Assembly (NCBI GenBank): GCA_002695005.1
Contig: NZNT01000019.1
Location: 330,673-394,672 of the forward strand
Direction of reading: 5' to 3'
Length of the DNA stretch: 64,000 nt
From: Maritimibacter sp.
Lineage (GTDB): Bacteria; Pseudomonadota; Alphaproteobacteria; Rhodobacterales; Rhodobacteraceae
A program made the position numbers and the translations under genes. Below the pieces are notes generated by a model. That model was not told the origin of the DNA, ran no database searches, and saw nothing but the letters and a program-made list of their open reading frames with translations. This document shows positions 38,440 through 46,402 of the stretch, piece by piece; position 1 is the first letter of the stretch, and every line of letters begins with the position of its first letter.

Positions 38440-38465
38440 GGCGGCGCAGGGGAGCCCGCGCCGCC
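38440..38465 (-). terminator. Hairpin downstream of the DEAD-box helicase gene
   Basis: GGCGGCGC / GCGCCGCC, 8 perfect base pairs around a 10-base loop, directly after the helicase stop on the minus strand. No T run follows, so intrinsic termination is only suggested. Confidence 0.4.
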
Positions 38466-38471
38466 GGGCCG

Positions 38472-39962
38472 TCAGGAGCGGCGTTCCTCGAAGCTTTTGG
38501 CGATGAAGTCCGGCAGGTGGTCGCCCATGCCGACCGGCGCATCGTCGCGGCGGCCACCGCGGCCCGACGATTTGCGGTTGCGTTGATCGGGCTGCGATTT
38601 CTGGCGCTCGGACGGGCGGTCCTGCGGGGCCTCGGCCTTTTCTTCCGGCGCGGGGGCCTGTTCAGGCGCGGCCTTGGGCGTGTCGTCGCGGCGGGCCTCG
38701 GCCTTGGGGGCGTCGTCCCGGCGCGGCTCGGACCTGGAGCGCGACCGGCTGCGCGAAGGTTTGCGCTCGGGCTTCGTCTCCGACTCGGCCGTCTCTGCCG
38801 CCGCCGGCTGTTCGCCGCGCGGATCGGGGATGACGGGAATCGTGGTTTCGATCAGGCGTTCCACCGCGTCGAGGTTTTTCTCGTCGCGCGGCTCGCACAG
38901 CATGAACGCCTTGCCGGACCGTCCGGCGCGGCCCGTGCGGCCGATGCGGTGGACGTAGTCCTCGGCATGGCCCGGCACGTCGAAGTTGAACACATGGCTC
39001 ACGTTCGGAATGTCGAGCCCGCGCGCGGCCACGTCGGAGGCGCACAGGAACCGGATGGTTCCGTCCCGGAAGCCCTGAAGCACTTCCATCCGCTTGGACT
39101 GGTCGAGGTCGCCGTGGATCGGTTCGGCGTTATAGCCGTACTTTTTCAGCGACTTGGCGACGATATCCACGTCCGTCTTGCGGTTGCAGAAGATGATCGC
39201 GTTGGAGCAAGCCTCGCCCTCGCTGTCGATGATCGCGCGCAGCAGGTCGCGTTTCTCGGTCGCCGCACGGTCGCGGCGCGAAGGCTTGAGAATCACGCGC
39301 GCCTGTTCGATCGTCTCGGACGCGGTGGCCTGACGGGCCACTTCGATGCGGGCCGGGTTCGACAGGAAGGTGTTGGTGATCCGCTCGATCTCGGACGCCA
39401 TGGTGGCCGAGAAGAAGAGCGTCTGGCGGGTGAAGGGCACGAGGCCGAAGATACGCTCGATATCCGGGATGAAGCCCATGTCGAGCATCCGGTCGGCTTC
39501 GTCCACCACCATGATCTGCACGCCGGTCAGGAGCAGTTTGCCCCGCTCGAAATGGTCGAGCAGGCGGCCCGGTGTGGCGATGAGCACATCGACGCCCCGG
39601 TCGATCAGCTGGTCCTGTTCCTTGAACGAAACGCCGCCGATCAGCAGCGCCTTGGTCAGTTTCACATGCTTGGCGTAAGTGTCGAAATTCTCGGCCACCT
39701 GGGCTGCGAGTTCCCGCGTCGGGCAGAGCACGAGCGAGCGGGGCATCCGCGCCCGCGCGCGGCCCCGGGCCAGCATGGTGATCATCGGCAGGGTGAAAGA
39801 GGCGGTCTTGCCCGTCCCGGTCTGGGCGATGCCGAGGACATCGCGGCCCTCCAGCGCAGGCGGAATGGCGCCGGACTGGATCGGGGTGGGCGTCTCATAG
39901 CCCGCCTCTTCGACGGCCTTGAGTACTTTGGGGCTGAGGTTCAGTTCAGAGAATTTTGTCAA
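38472..39962 (-). CDS. DEAD-box ATP-dependent RNA helicase (RhlE-like)
   Basis: A 496-residue helicase. The N-terminal RecA domain has the Q motif (ETPTPIQSGAIP), Walker A AQTGTGKT, PTRELAAQ, VVDEADRML and SAT; the second domain ends with HRIGRTGRAG. From about residue 375 a low-complexity Arg/Glu/Pro/Ala tail (SRSRSRSEPRRDD type) follows, typical of RhlE-type proteins and likely to bind RNA nonspecifically. It probably remodels structured RNA in ribosome assembly or decay, perhaps together with RNase J. Confidence 0.88.
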   Translation of the reverse strand: MTKFSELNLSPKVLKAVEEAGYETPTPIQSGAIPPALEGRDVLGIAQTGTGKTASFTLPMITMLARGRARARMPRSLVLCPTRELAAQVAENFDTYAKHVKLTKALLIGGVSFKEQDQLIDRGVDVLIATPGRLLDHFERGKLLLTGVQIMVVDEADRMLDMGFIPDIERIFGLVPFTRQTLFFSATMASEIERITNTFLSNPARIEVARQATASETIEQARVILKPSRRDRAATEKRDLLRAIIDSEGEACSNAIIFCNRKTDVDIVAKSLKKYGYNAEPIHGDLDQSKRMEVLQGFRDGTIRFLCASDVAARGLDIPNVSHVFNFDVPGHAEDYVHRIGRTGRAGRSGKAFMLCEPRDEKNLDAVERLIETTIPVIPDPRGEQPAAAETAESETKPERKPSRSRSRSRSEPRRDDAPKAEARRDDTPKAAPEQAPAPEEKAEAPQDRPSERQKSQPDQRNRKSSGRGGRRDDAPVGMGDHLPDFIAKSFEERRS

Positions 39963-40158
39963 CGAGGGGTCCTTCGCGTGATTGAGCGGCTATCTGGCCG
40001 CTAATCCCCGCGCGGCCCGTTCGACCGTATTGCCGAACATCCTGTGGGCCGTGGTCTACGCCGCCTTGCGGGAAAGGTCAAGAAATGTGCGGGGAACATG
40101 TCGAACCTTGCCGACGTTGTGGATTGGACCGCAACAGTGACAGGCAAGGGAGACAGCC

Positions 40159-40578
40159 ATGATCAAGAAACACGGATCCGCAGAGTGGAGCGGCGGGCTT
40201 CAGGACGGCACCGGAAGCGTATCCACCGAGAGCGGCGTGCTCAACGCGACGCCTTATGGGTTCAACAAGCGGTTCGGGGACGAGCCGGGGACGAACCCGG
40301 AGGAACTGATCGGCGCGGCACATGCCGCCTGTTTCTCGATGGCGCTCTCCAACATTCTGGGCGAGGACGACATCGTGCCGGAGAAGATCGAGACCAGGTC
40401 GACCATTCACCTTGAAATGGAAGGCGGTCCGAAGGTCGTGAAGGCCCATCTGGACGTGACGATCAAGGCACCGGCGGATGAGAACAAGGTCATGGAAGCC
40501 GCCAAGAAGGCCGAACAGGGCTGCCCGATCTCGCAACTTCTGGATTGTGAGATCACGATGGACGCCAAGGTGCTCTGA
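40159..40578 (+). CDS. OsmC-family peroxiredoxin
   Basis: A 139-residue OsmC/Ohr-type hydroperoxide reductase. The two reactive cysteines are in AAHAACFSMALS and EQGCPISQLL, with the expected spacing. It reduces organic peroxides, usually with lipoylated-protein electrons. The start has a GGGAGA-like site. It is a single gene ending in a clear terminator. Confidence 0.88.
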   Translation: MIKKHGSAEWSGGLQDGTGSVSTESGVLNATPYGFNKRFGDEPGTNPEELIGAAHAACFSMALSNILGEDDIVPEKIETRSTIHLEMEGGPKVVKAHLDVTIKAPADENKVMEAAKKAEQGCPISQLLDCEITMDAKVL

Positions 40579-40603
40579 CAGCTCCGTCCATGTGAAAGGA
40601 CTT

Positions 40604-40635
40604 GGGCCGCGACGGGGTGACCGCGCGGCCCTTTT
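40604..40635 (+). terminator. Rho-independent terminator of the OsmC gene
   Basis: GGGCCGCG (40604-40611) pairs perfectly with CGCGGCCC (40624-40631) and is followed by TTTT. It would also serve the convergent minus-strand gene. Confidence 0.8.
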
Positions 40636-40666
40636 CGTGTCCTGCCGGAGGTGGCGGCGGGAGCGC

Positions 40667-41095
40667 CTAGCTCTTGACCAGCTTCGCTGCACGCAGGATC
40701 GCGGCCTGCCAGGTTTCCGGGTCGTCCACCAGTTCCAGCGACCCGATGACCGAGATCCGCTGGCCTTCCTCGATCAGCACCGGCTCGTCCAGCTCGACCT
40801 GGAGCGAGCCGCCGTGGTCGGAGGAGCCGCAGAACGGGCAGTCGCCCATGTCGGCGACGAGAAGAACGTCGCGCGTCGCCTGGCCCGGGTACATCGGCAC
40901 GGCATAGCCGGTGATGCGGAACTCCTGCGCCCCGTCGCGGATCGCGGCCGGATAGGTCTTTTTCACCTCATAGGTGGTGTCGGTGATGATCTCGTCGATC
41001 TGGATTCCGCCCAGGAGCGCCCAGGGGTCGTCGTTCGCCGAGGCTGCGGCTGGCGCGACGATGGCGGCGAGAGCGATGAGACTGGTCGAACGCAT
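40667..41095 (-). CDS. Exported DUF3299-like protein
   Basis: A 142-residue protein with a signal peptide (MRSTSLIALAAIVAPAAASA). The mature part, with ITGYAVPMYPG and LVADMGDCPFCGSSDHGG, resembles DUF3299 periplasmic proteins, which carry a conserved CXXC near a beta-barrel core. Function unknown; metal or redox binding by the cysteines is possible. The start at 41095 is chosen for the signal peptide and a GGGGA site; the frame is open further upstream. Confidence 0.65.
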   Translation of the reverse strand: MRSTSLIALAAIVAPAAASANDDPWALLGGIQIDEIITDTTYEVKKTYPAAIRDGAQEFRITGYAVPMYPGQATRDVLLVADMGDCPFCGSSDHGGSLQVELDEPVLIEEGQRISVIGSLELVDDPETWQAAILRAAKLVKS

Positions 41096-41188
41096 GTGTC
41101 TGTCCCCGGAAAAAATGACTTTCGCGCACATCTTAACGCAGCGGCACAGTCGCACAAGGCCGGTGTCGACCGACGGCGGATATGCGCG

Positions 41189-41704
41189 TCAAAGCCCGTC
41201 GGACGGCGGCAGGTCACCCTCAGGGTCCGCGCCCCCCGCCAGCCCCTTGACCCGCGCGACGAGGAGCGGCTTGCCCGGTGCCTCCTGCCACAGGAGCGCG
41301 AGCGCGAGCCGGAAGCGCGGCGCGTTGCTCGCAATCTCGTCCAGCCGGAACAGAAGGTCGGCGCCATGCGCGTCCATCAGGTCTTCCAGCGGTCCGGCGG
41401 CGATGATCTCAACCTCCTCCACGTCGTCGCACAGCGCGAGCGCGGCGCAGATCGCGTCCAGCGCCGTCTCGGGGTGGTCATCGACAAGCGCGGCCATCAA
41501 CAGGTCGGTCCAGTAGTCGGGATGCGCGTCGAACGCTTCGGTCTCATAGGTCGCGCGCAGGTAGTCGAGGTAACGCTCGGCGAACCGGCCCAGGGGCAGG
41601 TCGCCCTCGGGCAGGGTATCGGCACTCACGCCGAGGCTGTCGGCCACGAGCGGGCGGGGCAGGGTGGTCGTTGCGATGGTGACGGTCTCTCTATACTCTT
41701 TCAA
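41189..41704 (-). CDS. Hypothetical acidic protein (DUF6869-like)
   Basis: About 171 residues, acidic and mostly helical. The block IIAAGPLEDLMDAHGADLLF followed by IASNAPRFRLALALLWQ resembles proteins grouped as DUF6869 (recalled, uncertain). No catalytic motif is visible. The apparent start is TTG 41704, only 21 bases from the divergent GNAT start. It lies upstream of the DUF3299-like gene on the same strand, 93 bases away. Confidence 0.55.
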   Translation of the reverse strand: MKEYRETVTIATTTLPRPLVADSLGVSADTLPEGDLPLGRFAERYLDYLRATYETEAFDAHPDYWTDLLMAALVDDHPETALDAICAALALCDDVEEVEIIAAGPLEDLMDAHGADLLFRLDEIASNAPRFRLALALLWQEAPGKPLLVARVKGLAGGADPEGDLPPSDGL

Positions 41705-41725
41705 AGGTCCATTGGAGGTGTCGCC

Positions 41726-42160
41726 TTGTCATCGGAAATTCAAGTGCGTCTGCTGGATATAGGCGACCTCGACCTGATCCTTGCCAGCGACGCTTTCGAC
41801 CATCCCGCACGGCCCGACCAGACGCGGGCGTTCTTCGCCGCCGAGGGCAACGCGATCGTGGGCGCCGTGGCCGACGGCGCGCTGATCGGGTTCGCGAGCG
41901 GCACGATCCACCTGCACCCGGACAAGCCTCGGGCGTTCTTCGTCAACGAGGTCGGGGTGAACGAGGGCTGGCGCAAACGCAGTATCGGCAAGCGGCTGGT
42001 GACCATGCTGAACGACTGGGCGCGGGCGCAGGGGTGCGACGGCATCTGGCTCGCGACCGAAGTGGACAACGAACCCGCCCGCGCGCTCTACCGCTCGCTC
42101 GCGGCGCGCGAGACGGCGGGCGTGGTCGTCTACGACTGGGACGACGCGCTGGAGCCGTGA
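41726..42160 (+). CDS. GNAT-family N-acetyltransferase
   Basis: A 144-residue acetyltransferase. The acetyl-CoA-binding region NEVGVNEGWRKRSIGKRLV corresponds to GNAT motif A (R/Q-x-x-G-x-G/A), and TEVDNEPARALYRSL is the motif B/C region. Substrate unknown. TTG 41726 follows a GGAGGT site by 6 bases, which favours it over later codons. The 3-prime end overlaps the convergent gene at 42130-42747 by 31 bases. Confidence 0.78.
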   Translation: MSSEIQVRLLDIGDLDLILASDAFDHPARPDQTRAFFAAEGNAIVGAVADGALIGFASGTIHLHPDKPRAFFVNEVGVNEGWRKRSIGKRLVTMLNDWARAQGCDGIWLATEVDNEPARALYRSLAARETAGVVVYDWDDALEP

Positions 42161-42747
42161 AGTTCGGGCCGGTAGCCCGCCGCCAGCACCGCGACGGTGG
42201 GGGCCGGGGTCAGCACGGTGACAGGGCCGGTCGGGCGCGGACGGGGTGCGCCATAGCCTTCGGGTCCGAAGGGCAGGGCGTCGGTGTCGCGCAACACGAC
42301 GGGCGTTTCATCCACGAGAACGAAGGTTCCGAACGGCAGGTCTTGAGCCAGCGCCTCGAAGCGCACCTGCTGGCGCCCCGGGCGCACGCGGGCCTTGTGC
42401 AGGGCCTTGTCGATGTCGGCCAGCGGGGCCTGGCCGTGGACCTCCCGCCAAAGCCCGATGAAGCGGCGATAGTCTTCGCGCCGGCACTCGCCGCAGGGCC
42501 GATGCCCGGCGGCCAGCGCCACCGCTTCGTCATAGAAGAAAAGCTCGGTGTATTTGCCCGGGGACATGAGCGCGCGCCGCCGTCCCTTGAACTTGGTCAC
42601 ACAGGTCACCCAGGCCTGGGTCTTCCAGCGCGCCACGCCGAGCGTCCGGTCCGCGCCATGCAGGATGCCCCGGTTGCCGAGAAACGCGCCGCGCAGGGGG
42701 ACCGCGACGATCTCGCCCGTGGGCATAACGCGGTTCTGAAGTGTCAT
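42130..42747 (-). CDS. Conserved-looking hypothetical protein with a PCGECR motif
   Basis: About 205 residues. The central HRPCGECRREDYRRFIGLW contains a CXXC resembling small metal-binding motifs such as that of Ada, but the rest does not match Ada. Family not recognised. The chosen start has a GGGAGG run close to the codon; MPTGEIV at 42726 is an alternative. It lies just downstream of prfC on the same strand, after a terminator module, and overlaps the GNAT gene tail-to-tail. Confidence 0.6.
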   Translation of the reverse strand: MTLQNRVMPTGEIVAVPLRGAFLGNRGILHGADRTLGVARWKTQAWVTCVTKFKGRRRALMSPGKYTELFFYDEAVALAAGHRPCGECRREDYRRFIGLWREVHGQAPLADIDKALHKARVRPGRQQVRFEALAQDLPFGTFVLVDETPVVLRDTDALPFGPEGYGAPRPRPTGPVTVLTPAPTVAVLAAGYRPELHGSSASSQS

Positions 42748-42754
42748 GGCCTCC

Positions 42755-42800
42755 CTTTCCGGTCCGAAATATCCCGGGGGTGCGGGGGCAGAGCCCCCGC
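42755..42800 (-). terminator. Dispersed module copy 3 with GC hairpin, after prfC
   Basis: On the minus strand, a perfect hairpin (GCGGGGGC / GCCCCCGC with a 3-base loop, 42782-42800) is followed by CCCCCGGGATATTTCGG and ACCGGAAAGGG. It starts 10 bases after the prfC stop. The sequence is almost identical to copy 1, and the hairpin is identical to the one after serS. Confidence 0.6.
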
Positions 42801-42809
42801 GTCTCGGCC

Positions 42810-44423
42810 TCACTCCCCGTGCAGTTCCTTGGTCGCCGAGAGGGTCAGCTCGGGATAATCCCGCTCCACCCGGTCGATGTCCCATTGCAGGCGGGTGAGG
42901 AAGACGGGGTCGCCGTCGTTGTCATATCCGATGTGCTGCTTGTTGGCGTCCACGAGCTTTTCAAGCTGCGCCTTCGGCCCCGACACCCAGCGGGCCGAGG
43001 TGAACTGCGAGGCCTCGAACCGCACCGGCAGGCCATATTCTTGTTCGATCCGGCTGGCCAGAACCTCGAACTGCAACTGGCCGACCACACCCACGATAAA
43101 GCCCGAGCCGATGTTCGGCTTGAACACCTTGGCCGCGCCTTCCTCGGCGAACTGCATGAGCGCCTTTTCGAGGTGCTTGGCCTTCATCGGGTCGCCCGCG
43201 CGCACGCCCTGCAAAAGCTCCGGCGCGAAGGAGGGGATGCCGGTGACGCGCAGCGCTTCGCCCTCGGTCAGCGTGTCGCCGATGCGCAGCTGGCCGTGGT
43301 TCGGGATGCCGATGATGTCGCCCGCCCAGGCCTCTTCCGCCAGTTCCCGGTCGGAGGCCAGGAACATCACGGGGTTGGAAATCGCCATCGGCTTTTTCGT
43401 GCGCACATGGGTGAGCTTCATGCCGCGCCTGAAGTGGCCCGAGGCCATGCGCACGAAGGCCACGCGGTCGCGGTGCTTGGCGTCCATGTTCGCCTGCACC
43501 TTGAACACGAAGCCCGACACCTTGGTCTCGTCGGGCGCGATCTGGCGCGGCTCGGCCGATTGCGGCTGCGGCTCGGGGCCGTAGTTGGCGATGCCGTCCA
43601 TCAGCTCCTTCACCCCGAAGGAGTTGATGGCGGAGCCGAACCAGATCGGGGTCATCTGACCCGCCAGAACCTCGCCCGCGTCCATCTCGGGCAGCAGCTC
43701 GCGCGCCATTTCGACCTCTTCGCGCAGCTGGTCGAGCAGATGGGCGGGGACGTGGTCGGCAAGCTTGGGGTCGTCCAGCCCCTCGAGCCGGATCGACTCG
43801 GCCACCTTGTTGCGGTCGGCCCGGTCCATGAGCTCCAGCCGGTTGTTGAGCATGTCGTAGCAGCCCAGGAATTCCCGCCCGACACCGATGGGCCAGGAGG
43901 CGGGCGTCACATGGATCGCCAGCATTTCCTGGATCTCGTCGATGATCTCGAACGTGTCGCGGCTTTCGCGGTCCATCTTGTTGCAGAAGGTCAGGATCGG
44001 CAGGTCGCGCATCCGGCAGACCTCGAACAGCTTACGCGTCTGGCTCTCCACCCCCTTGGCCCCGTCGATCACCATGATGGCGGCGTCCACGGCGGTCAGC
44101 GTCCGGTAGGTGTCTTCGGAAAAGTCCGAGTGGCCGGGCGTGTCGACGAGGTTGAAGCGATACTTCTCGAAGTCGAACGACATGGCCGAGGCCGAGACCG
44201 AGATGCCCCGGTCCTTCTCCATCTGCATGAAGTCCGAGCGCGTGCGCCGCGCTTCGCCCTTGGCGCGCACCTGTCCGGCCATCTGGATCGCGCCGCCGTA
44301 AAGCAGGAACTTCTCGGTCAGCGTCGTCTTGCCCGCATCGGGGTGCGAGATAATGGCGAAGGTGCGCCGCCGGGCAATCTCGGCGGGCAGGTCGGGGCGG
44401 TTGGGTTTCGCGGCGTCCAGCAT
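42810..44423 (-). CDS. prfC: Peptide chain release factor 3
   Basis: A 537-residue translational GTPase that recycles RF1/RF2 from ribosomes. G1 is HPDAGKTT near residue 27, G3 DTPGHSDF, and G4 NKMD. RF3-specific sequence includes GGAIQMAGQVRAKG and KDRGISVSASAM. The frame opens upstream, but ATG 44423 gives the typical start. The divergent lipoprotein gene begins 231 bases away. Confidence 0.94.
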   Translation of the reverse strand: MLDAAKPNRPDLPAEIARRRTFAIISHPDAGKTTLTEKFLLYGGAIQMAGQVRAKGEARRTRSDFMQMEKDRGISVSASAMSFDFEKYRFNLVDTPGHSDFSEDTYRTLTAVDAAIMVIDGAKGVESQTRKLFEVCRMRDLPILTFCNKMDRESRDTFEIIDEIQEMLAIHVTPASWPIGVGREFLGCYDMLNNRLELMDRADRNKVAESIRLEGLDDPKLADHVPAHLLDQLREEVEMARELLPEMDAGEVLAGQMTPIWFGSAINSFGVKELMDGIANYGPEPQPQSAEPRQIAPDETKVSGFVFKVQANMDAKHRDRVAFVRMASGHFRRGMKLTHVRTKKPMAISNPVMFLASDRELAEEAWAGDIIGIPNHGQLRIGDTLTEGEALRVTGIPSFAPELLQGVRAGDPMKAKHLEKALMQFAEEGAAKVFKPNIGSGFIVGVVGQLQFEVLASRIEQEYGLPVRFEASQFTSARWVSGPKAQLEKLVDANKQHIGYDNDGDPVFLTRLQWDIDRVERDYPELTLSATKELHGE

Positions 44424-44593
44424 GGGCGGGATATATCGCCGCGCTACCGGCCCGACAATGGCCCATCTGGCCCGTCCCGGCATGAACGAACGCGTGGGTT
44501 TTGTGAACGGATTGTTTCAATTGCCGCATCAATTCCCAATTTCTGCCGGAATCACTCACTAGATCGTTCACAACAGCGGATCGGACCAAAGAG

Positions 44594-44637
44594 CCGGACG
44601 CGAGAGCAGAGCAATCCGGACGCGAGAGCAGAGCAAT
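44594..44637 (+). repeat. Perfect 22-bp tandem duplication upstream of the first lipoprotein gene
   Basis: The 22-base unit beginning CCGGACGCGAGAGCAG and ending AGCAAT occurs twice with no gap (44594-44615 and 44616-44637). The second copy ends 16 bases before the start codon, so the duplication lengthens the 5-prime untranslated region or promoter spacing. Confidence 0.85.
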
Positions 44638-44653
44638 AAAGAAAGACACCGAT

Positions 44654-45280
44654 ATGGCACGTCTCATACAGGCAGCGGCGCTTCTGGCCGCATTGGCAGC
44701 AACGTCGGGATGCGGCACGCAGAAAGCGCTGGAGCTTTACGACCGGGCGACCGAATTCAACCGGATCGAGGATGTGAATGATGCGCTTGGCGCCGCCTCG
44801 GCGGCCGAAGTGGCGGCGCTGTCCGGCACGGCGGTTTATACCGGGCAGTCTGGCTTCGGCGGCGAGATCGACGCGACGAACAACGTGGTCATCAGCGCGC
44901 CCATGACACTCGAGGCGAATTTCGACGCGTTGACGGTCGAAGGCGAGATCACCGACATGATGGTAAGTGAGCTTACCGATTCAGAGATCGCGGACCTGCG
45001 CGAAGGTCGCGCCAGCATCAGCACGATCCTGAAATCCGGCAAGACGGCAAACGGCGTCATAGCGCTCGCAGGGACGATCGGCGGGGCGGAGATCGTGGCG
45101 ACCACCTCGGGCAATGCCACGACATCGGCCCACACCTATGAACTCTCCGGCGACGTGGCGGGAACCTTCCGCGGTGCGAACGGGGCGGGGATCGCTCTCG
45201 ACGATACCGACAGCTTCACCGTCAAGCAGGACGGCCAGACCATCAAACGCTCGATTTTCCAGGCCGAACTGGAACGCTGA
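44654..45280 (+). CDS. Lipoprotein with transferrin-binding-like beta-barrel domain (first of a pair)
   Basis: A 208-residue lipoprotein (lipobox TSGC at about residue 20). The C-terminal half has alternating short beta strands and ends with YELSGDVAGTFRGANGAGIAL, the pattern of TbpB/HpuA-like barrels (G.F.G..A...). It is related in layout to the lipoprotein at 45725-46345. Probably exported to the outer membrane or cell surface. Ligand unknown; iron or haem binding is not shown. Confidence 0.65.
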   Translation: MARLIQAAALLAALAATSGCGTQKALELYDRATEFNRIEDVNDALGAASAAEVAALSGTAVYTGQSGFGGEIDATNNVVISAPMTLEANFDALTVEGEITDMMVSELTDSEIADLREGRASISTILKSGKTANGVIALAGTIGGAEIVATTSGNATTSAHTYELSGDVAGTFRGANGAGIALDDTDSFTVKQDGQTIKRSIFQAELER

Positions 45281-45288
45281 GCACCGGG

Positions 45289-45338
45289 AACGCGCGGCTT
45301 CGTCCGCGCGTTGCCATCGGGAAAGGAGTATCCCGATG
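45289..45338 (+). promoter_or_regulatory. Two hairpins, the second presenting a ribosome site in its loop
   Basis: Hairpin 1: AACGCGCGG / CCGCGCGTT (45289-45312). Hairpin 2: CATCGGGA (45315-45322) pairs perfectly with TCCCGATG (45331-45338). The loop contains AAGGAG and the ATG start codon of the next gene forms the end of the 3-prime arm, so folding would hide the start codon. Confidence 0.6.
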
Positions 45339-45596
45339 GCTGACGACAATTCCCGCATCAAGAACGAAGACGTCTACAAGGCGCTGCGCGACGACGGGGC
45401 GAGCAAGGAAAAGGCCGCCCGCATCGCGAACGCCCGTGCCAACGACCAGATGAGCCCGTCGAAAAAGGGCGGCAAGGCACCGCCCTATGACGAATGGTCG
45501 AAGGAAGACCTGTATGACCGGGCGCAGGAACTCGACGTCGACGGGCGATCCGACATGACCAAGGACGAACTGATTGAGGCGCTGCGCAACGGCTGA
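45336..45596 (+). CDS. Small Rho-N/SAP-like protein
   Basis: An 86-residue, highly charged protein. The C-terminal WSKEDLYDRAQELDVDGRSDMTKDELIEALRNG resembles the Rho termination factor N-terminal/SAP helix-extended-helix motif that binds nucleic acid. The N-terminal half (RIKNEDVYKALRDDGASKEK) is typical of small proteins of this type, including a group I recall as DUF7218. The start has an AAGGAG site 7 bases upstream, inside a hairpin loop. Confidence 0.7.
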   Translation: MADDNSRIKNEDVYKALRDDGASKEKAARIANARANDQMSPSKKGGKAPPYDEWSKEDLYDRAQELDVDGRSDMTKDELIEALRNG

Positions 45597-45724
45597 GCGA
45601 ATGGGCCCGCGTGGCGCAATTGAGACAGGCAGACGAGTTTTGGGCACAAGCGCTTTCGGAGCTTTGACCCGGCACGTCCCCCCTCATAGCGTGAGGCCAT
45701 ATGCAGCTTCATGAAGGGGATCCC

Positions 45725-46345
45725 ATGAAACTTATCGGAATGACCGCTCTTGCCCTCGCAGCCTCCACAGCCCTGTCCGGCTGCGCCGTTCTCGGCGTTG
45801 CGCAACAGGCGCAGGATTTCGTGGACAAGCAAAGCGAAGTGGACGCGCTGTCCACGACGACCACGATGCCCACCGGCGGGTCGGCCAACTACGATGGCGA
45901 AGCGATTGTCGGCTCCGACTTCGGCTCCAACCGCAACGTGGCGCTTCTGGGCGACGCGAGCCTCACCGCGACCTTCACCCCCACCGGCGGCACGGTCGTC
46001 GGCGAGCTCGACAACTTCTCGGGCCTTGTCCTGACCGACTCGCAGGTGACCGCGCTCAACAACGGCACCGCCGACACCGGCACGCTGATCAACGCGGCCA
46101 AGTCGGCGCGCGGCTCCTTCGCGATCAACAGCGGCGTCATCACGGGCTCCAGCATCGCGGCCGGCACCTCCGGCACCGTGCGTATGGACGGTCGTGACTA
46201 CGAAGTCGGTGGCAACGTGACCGGCGAGTTCCGTGGCAACCAGGCCGCAGCGATCAAACTGAACGAAGGCGGGGCCTTCCAGATGACCGAAGACGGCGTT
46301 GTGCCCACGGGCGGCTCGACCATCGAGGTCAACGCGACGCGGTAA
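45725..46345 (+). CDS. Lipoprotein with transferrin-binding-like beta-barrel domain (second of a pair)
   Basis: A 206-residue lipoprotein (lipobox ALSGC at about residue 20). The mature part is rich in short beta strands and ends with YEVGGNVTGEFRGNQAAAIK, the same G.FRG..A pattern as the lipoprotein at 44654-45280. It starts at ATG 45725 with a GAAGGGGA site, and the frame is open further upstream. It ends in a strong terminator. The two lipoproteins flank the Rho-N-like gene. Confidence 0.65.
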   Translation: MKLIGMTALALAASTALSGCAVLGVAQQAQDFVDKQSEVDALSTTTTMPTGGSANYDGEAIVGSDFGSNRNVALLGDASLTATFTPTGGTVVGELDNFSGLVLTDSQVTALNNGTADTGTLINAAKSARGSFAINSGVITGSSIAAGTSGTVRMDGRDYEVGGNVTGEFRGNQAAAIKLNEGGAFQMTEDGVVPTGGSTIEVNATR

Positions 46346-46368
46346 ACGCGGACCACGCCCAATTTTTG

Positions 46369-46397
46369 GGCGGCACCTTCCGGGGTGCCGCCTTTTT
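46369..46397 (+). terminator. Rho-independent terminator after the second lipoprotein gene
   Basis: GGCGGCACC and GGTGCCGCC form a perfect 9-bp stem with a 6-base loop, followed by TTTTT. It also sits just past the convergent Hint gene. Confidence 0.88.
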
Positions 46398-46402
46398 CAT
46401 GC

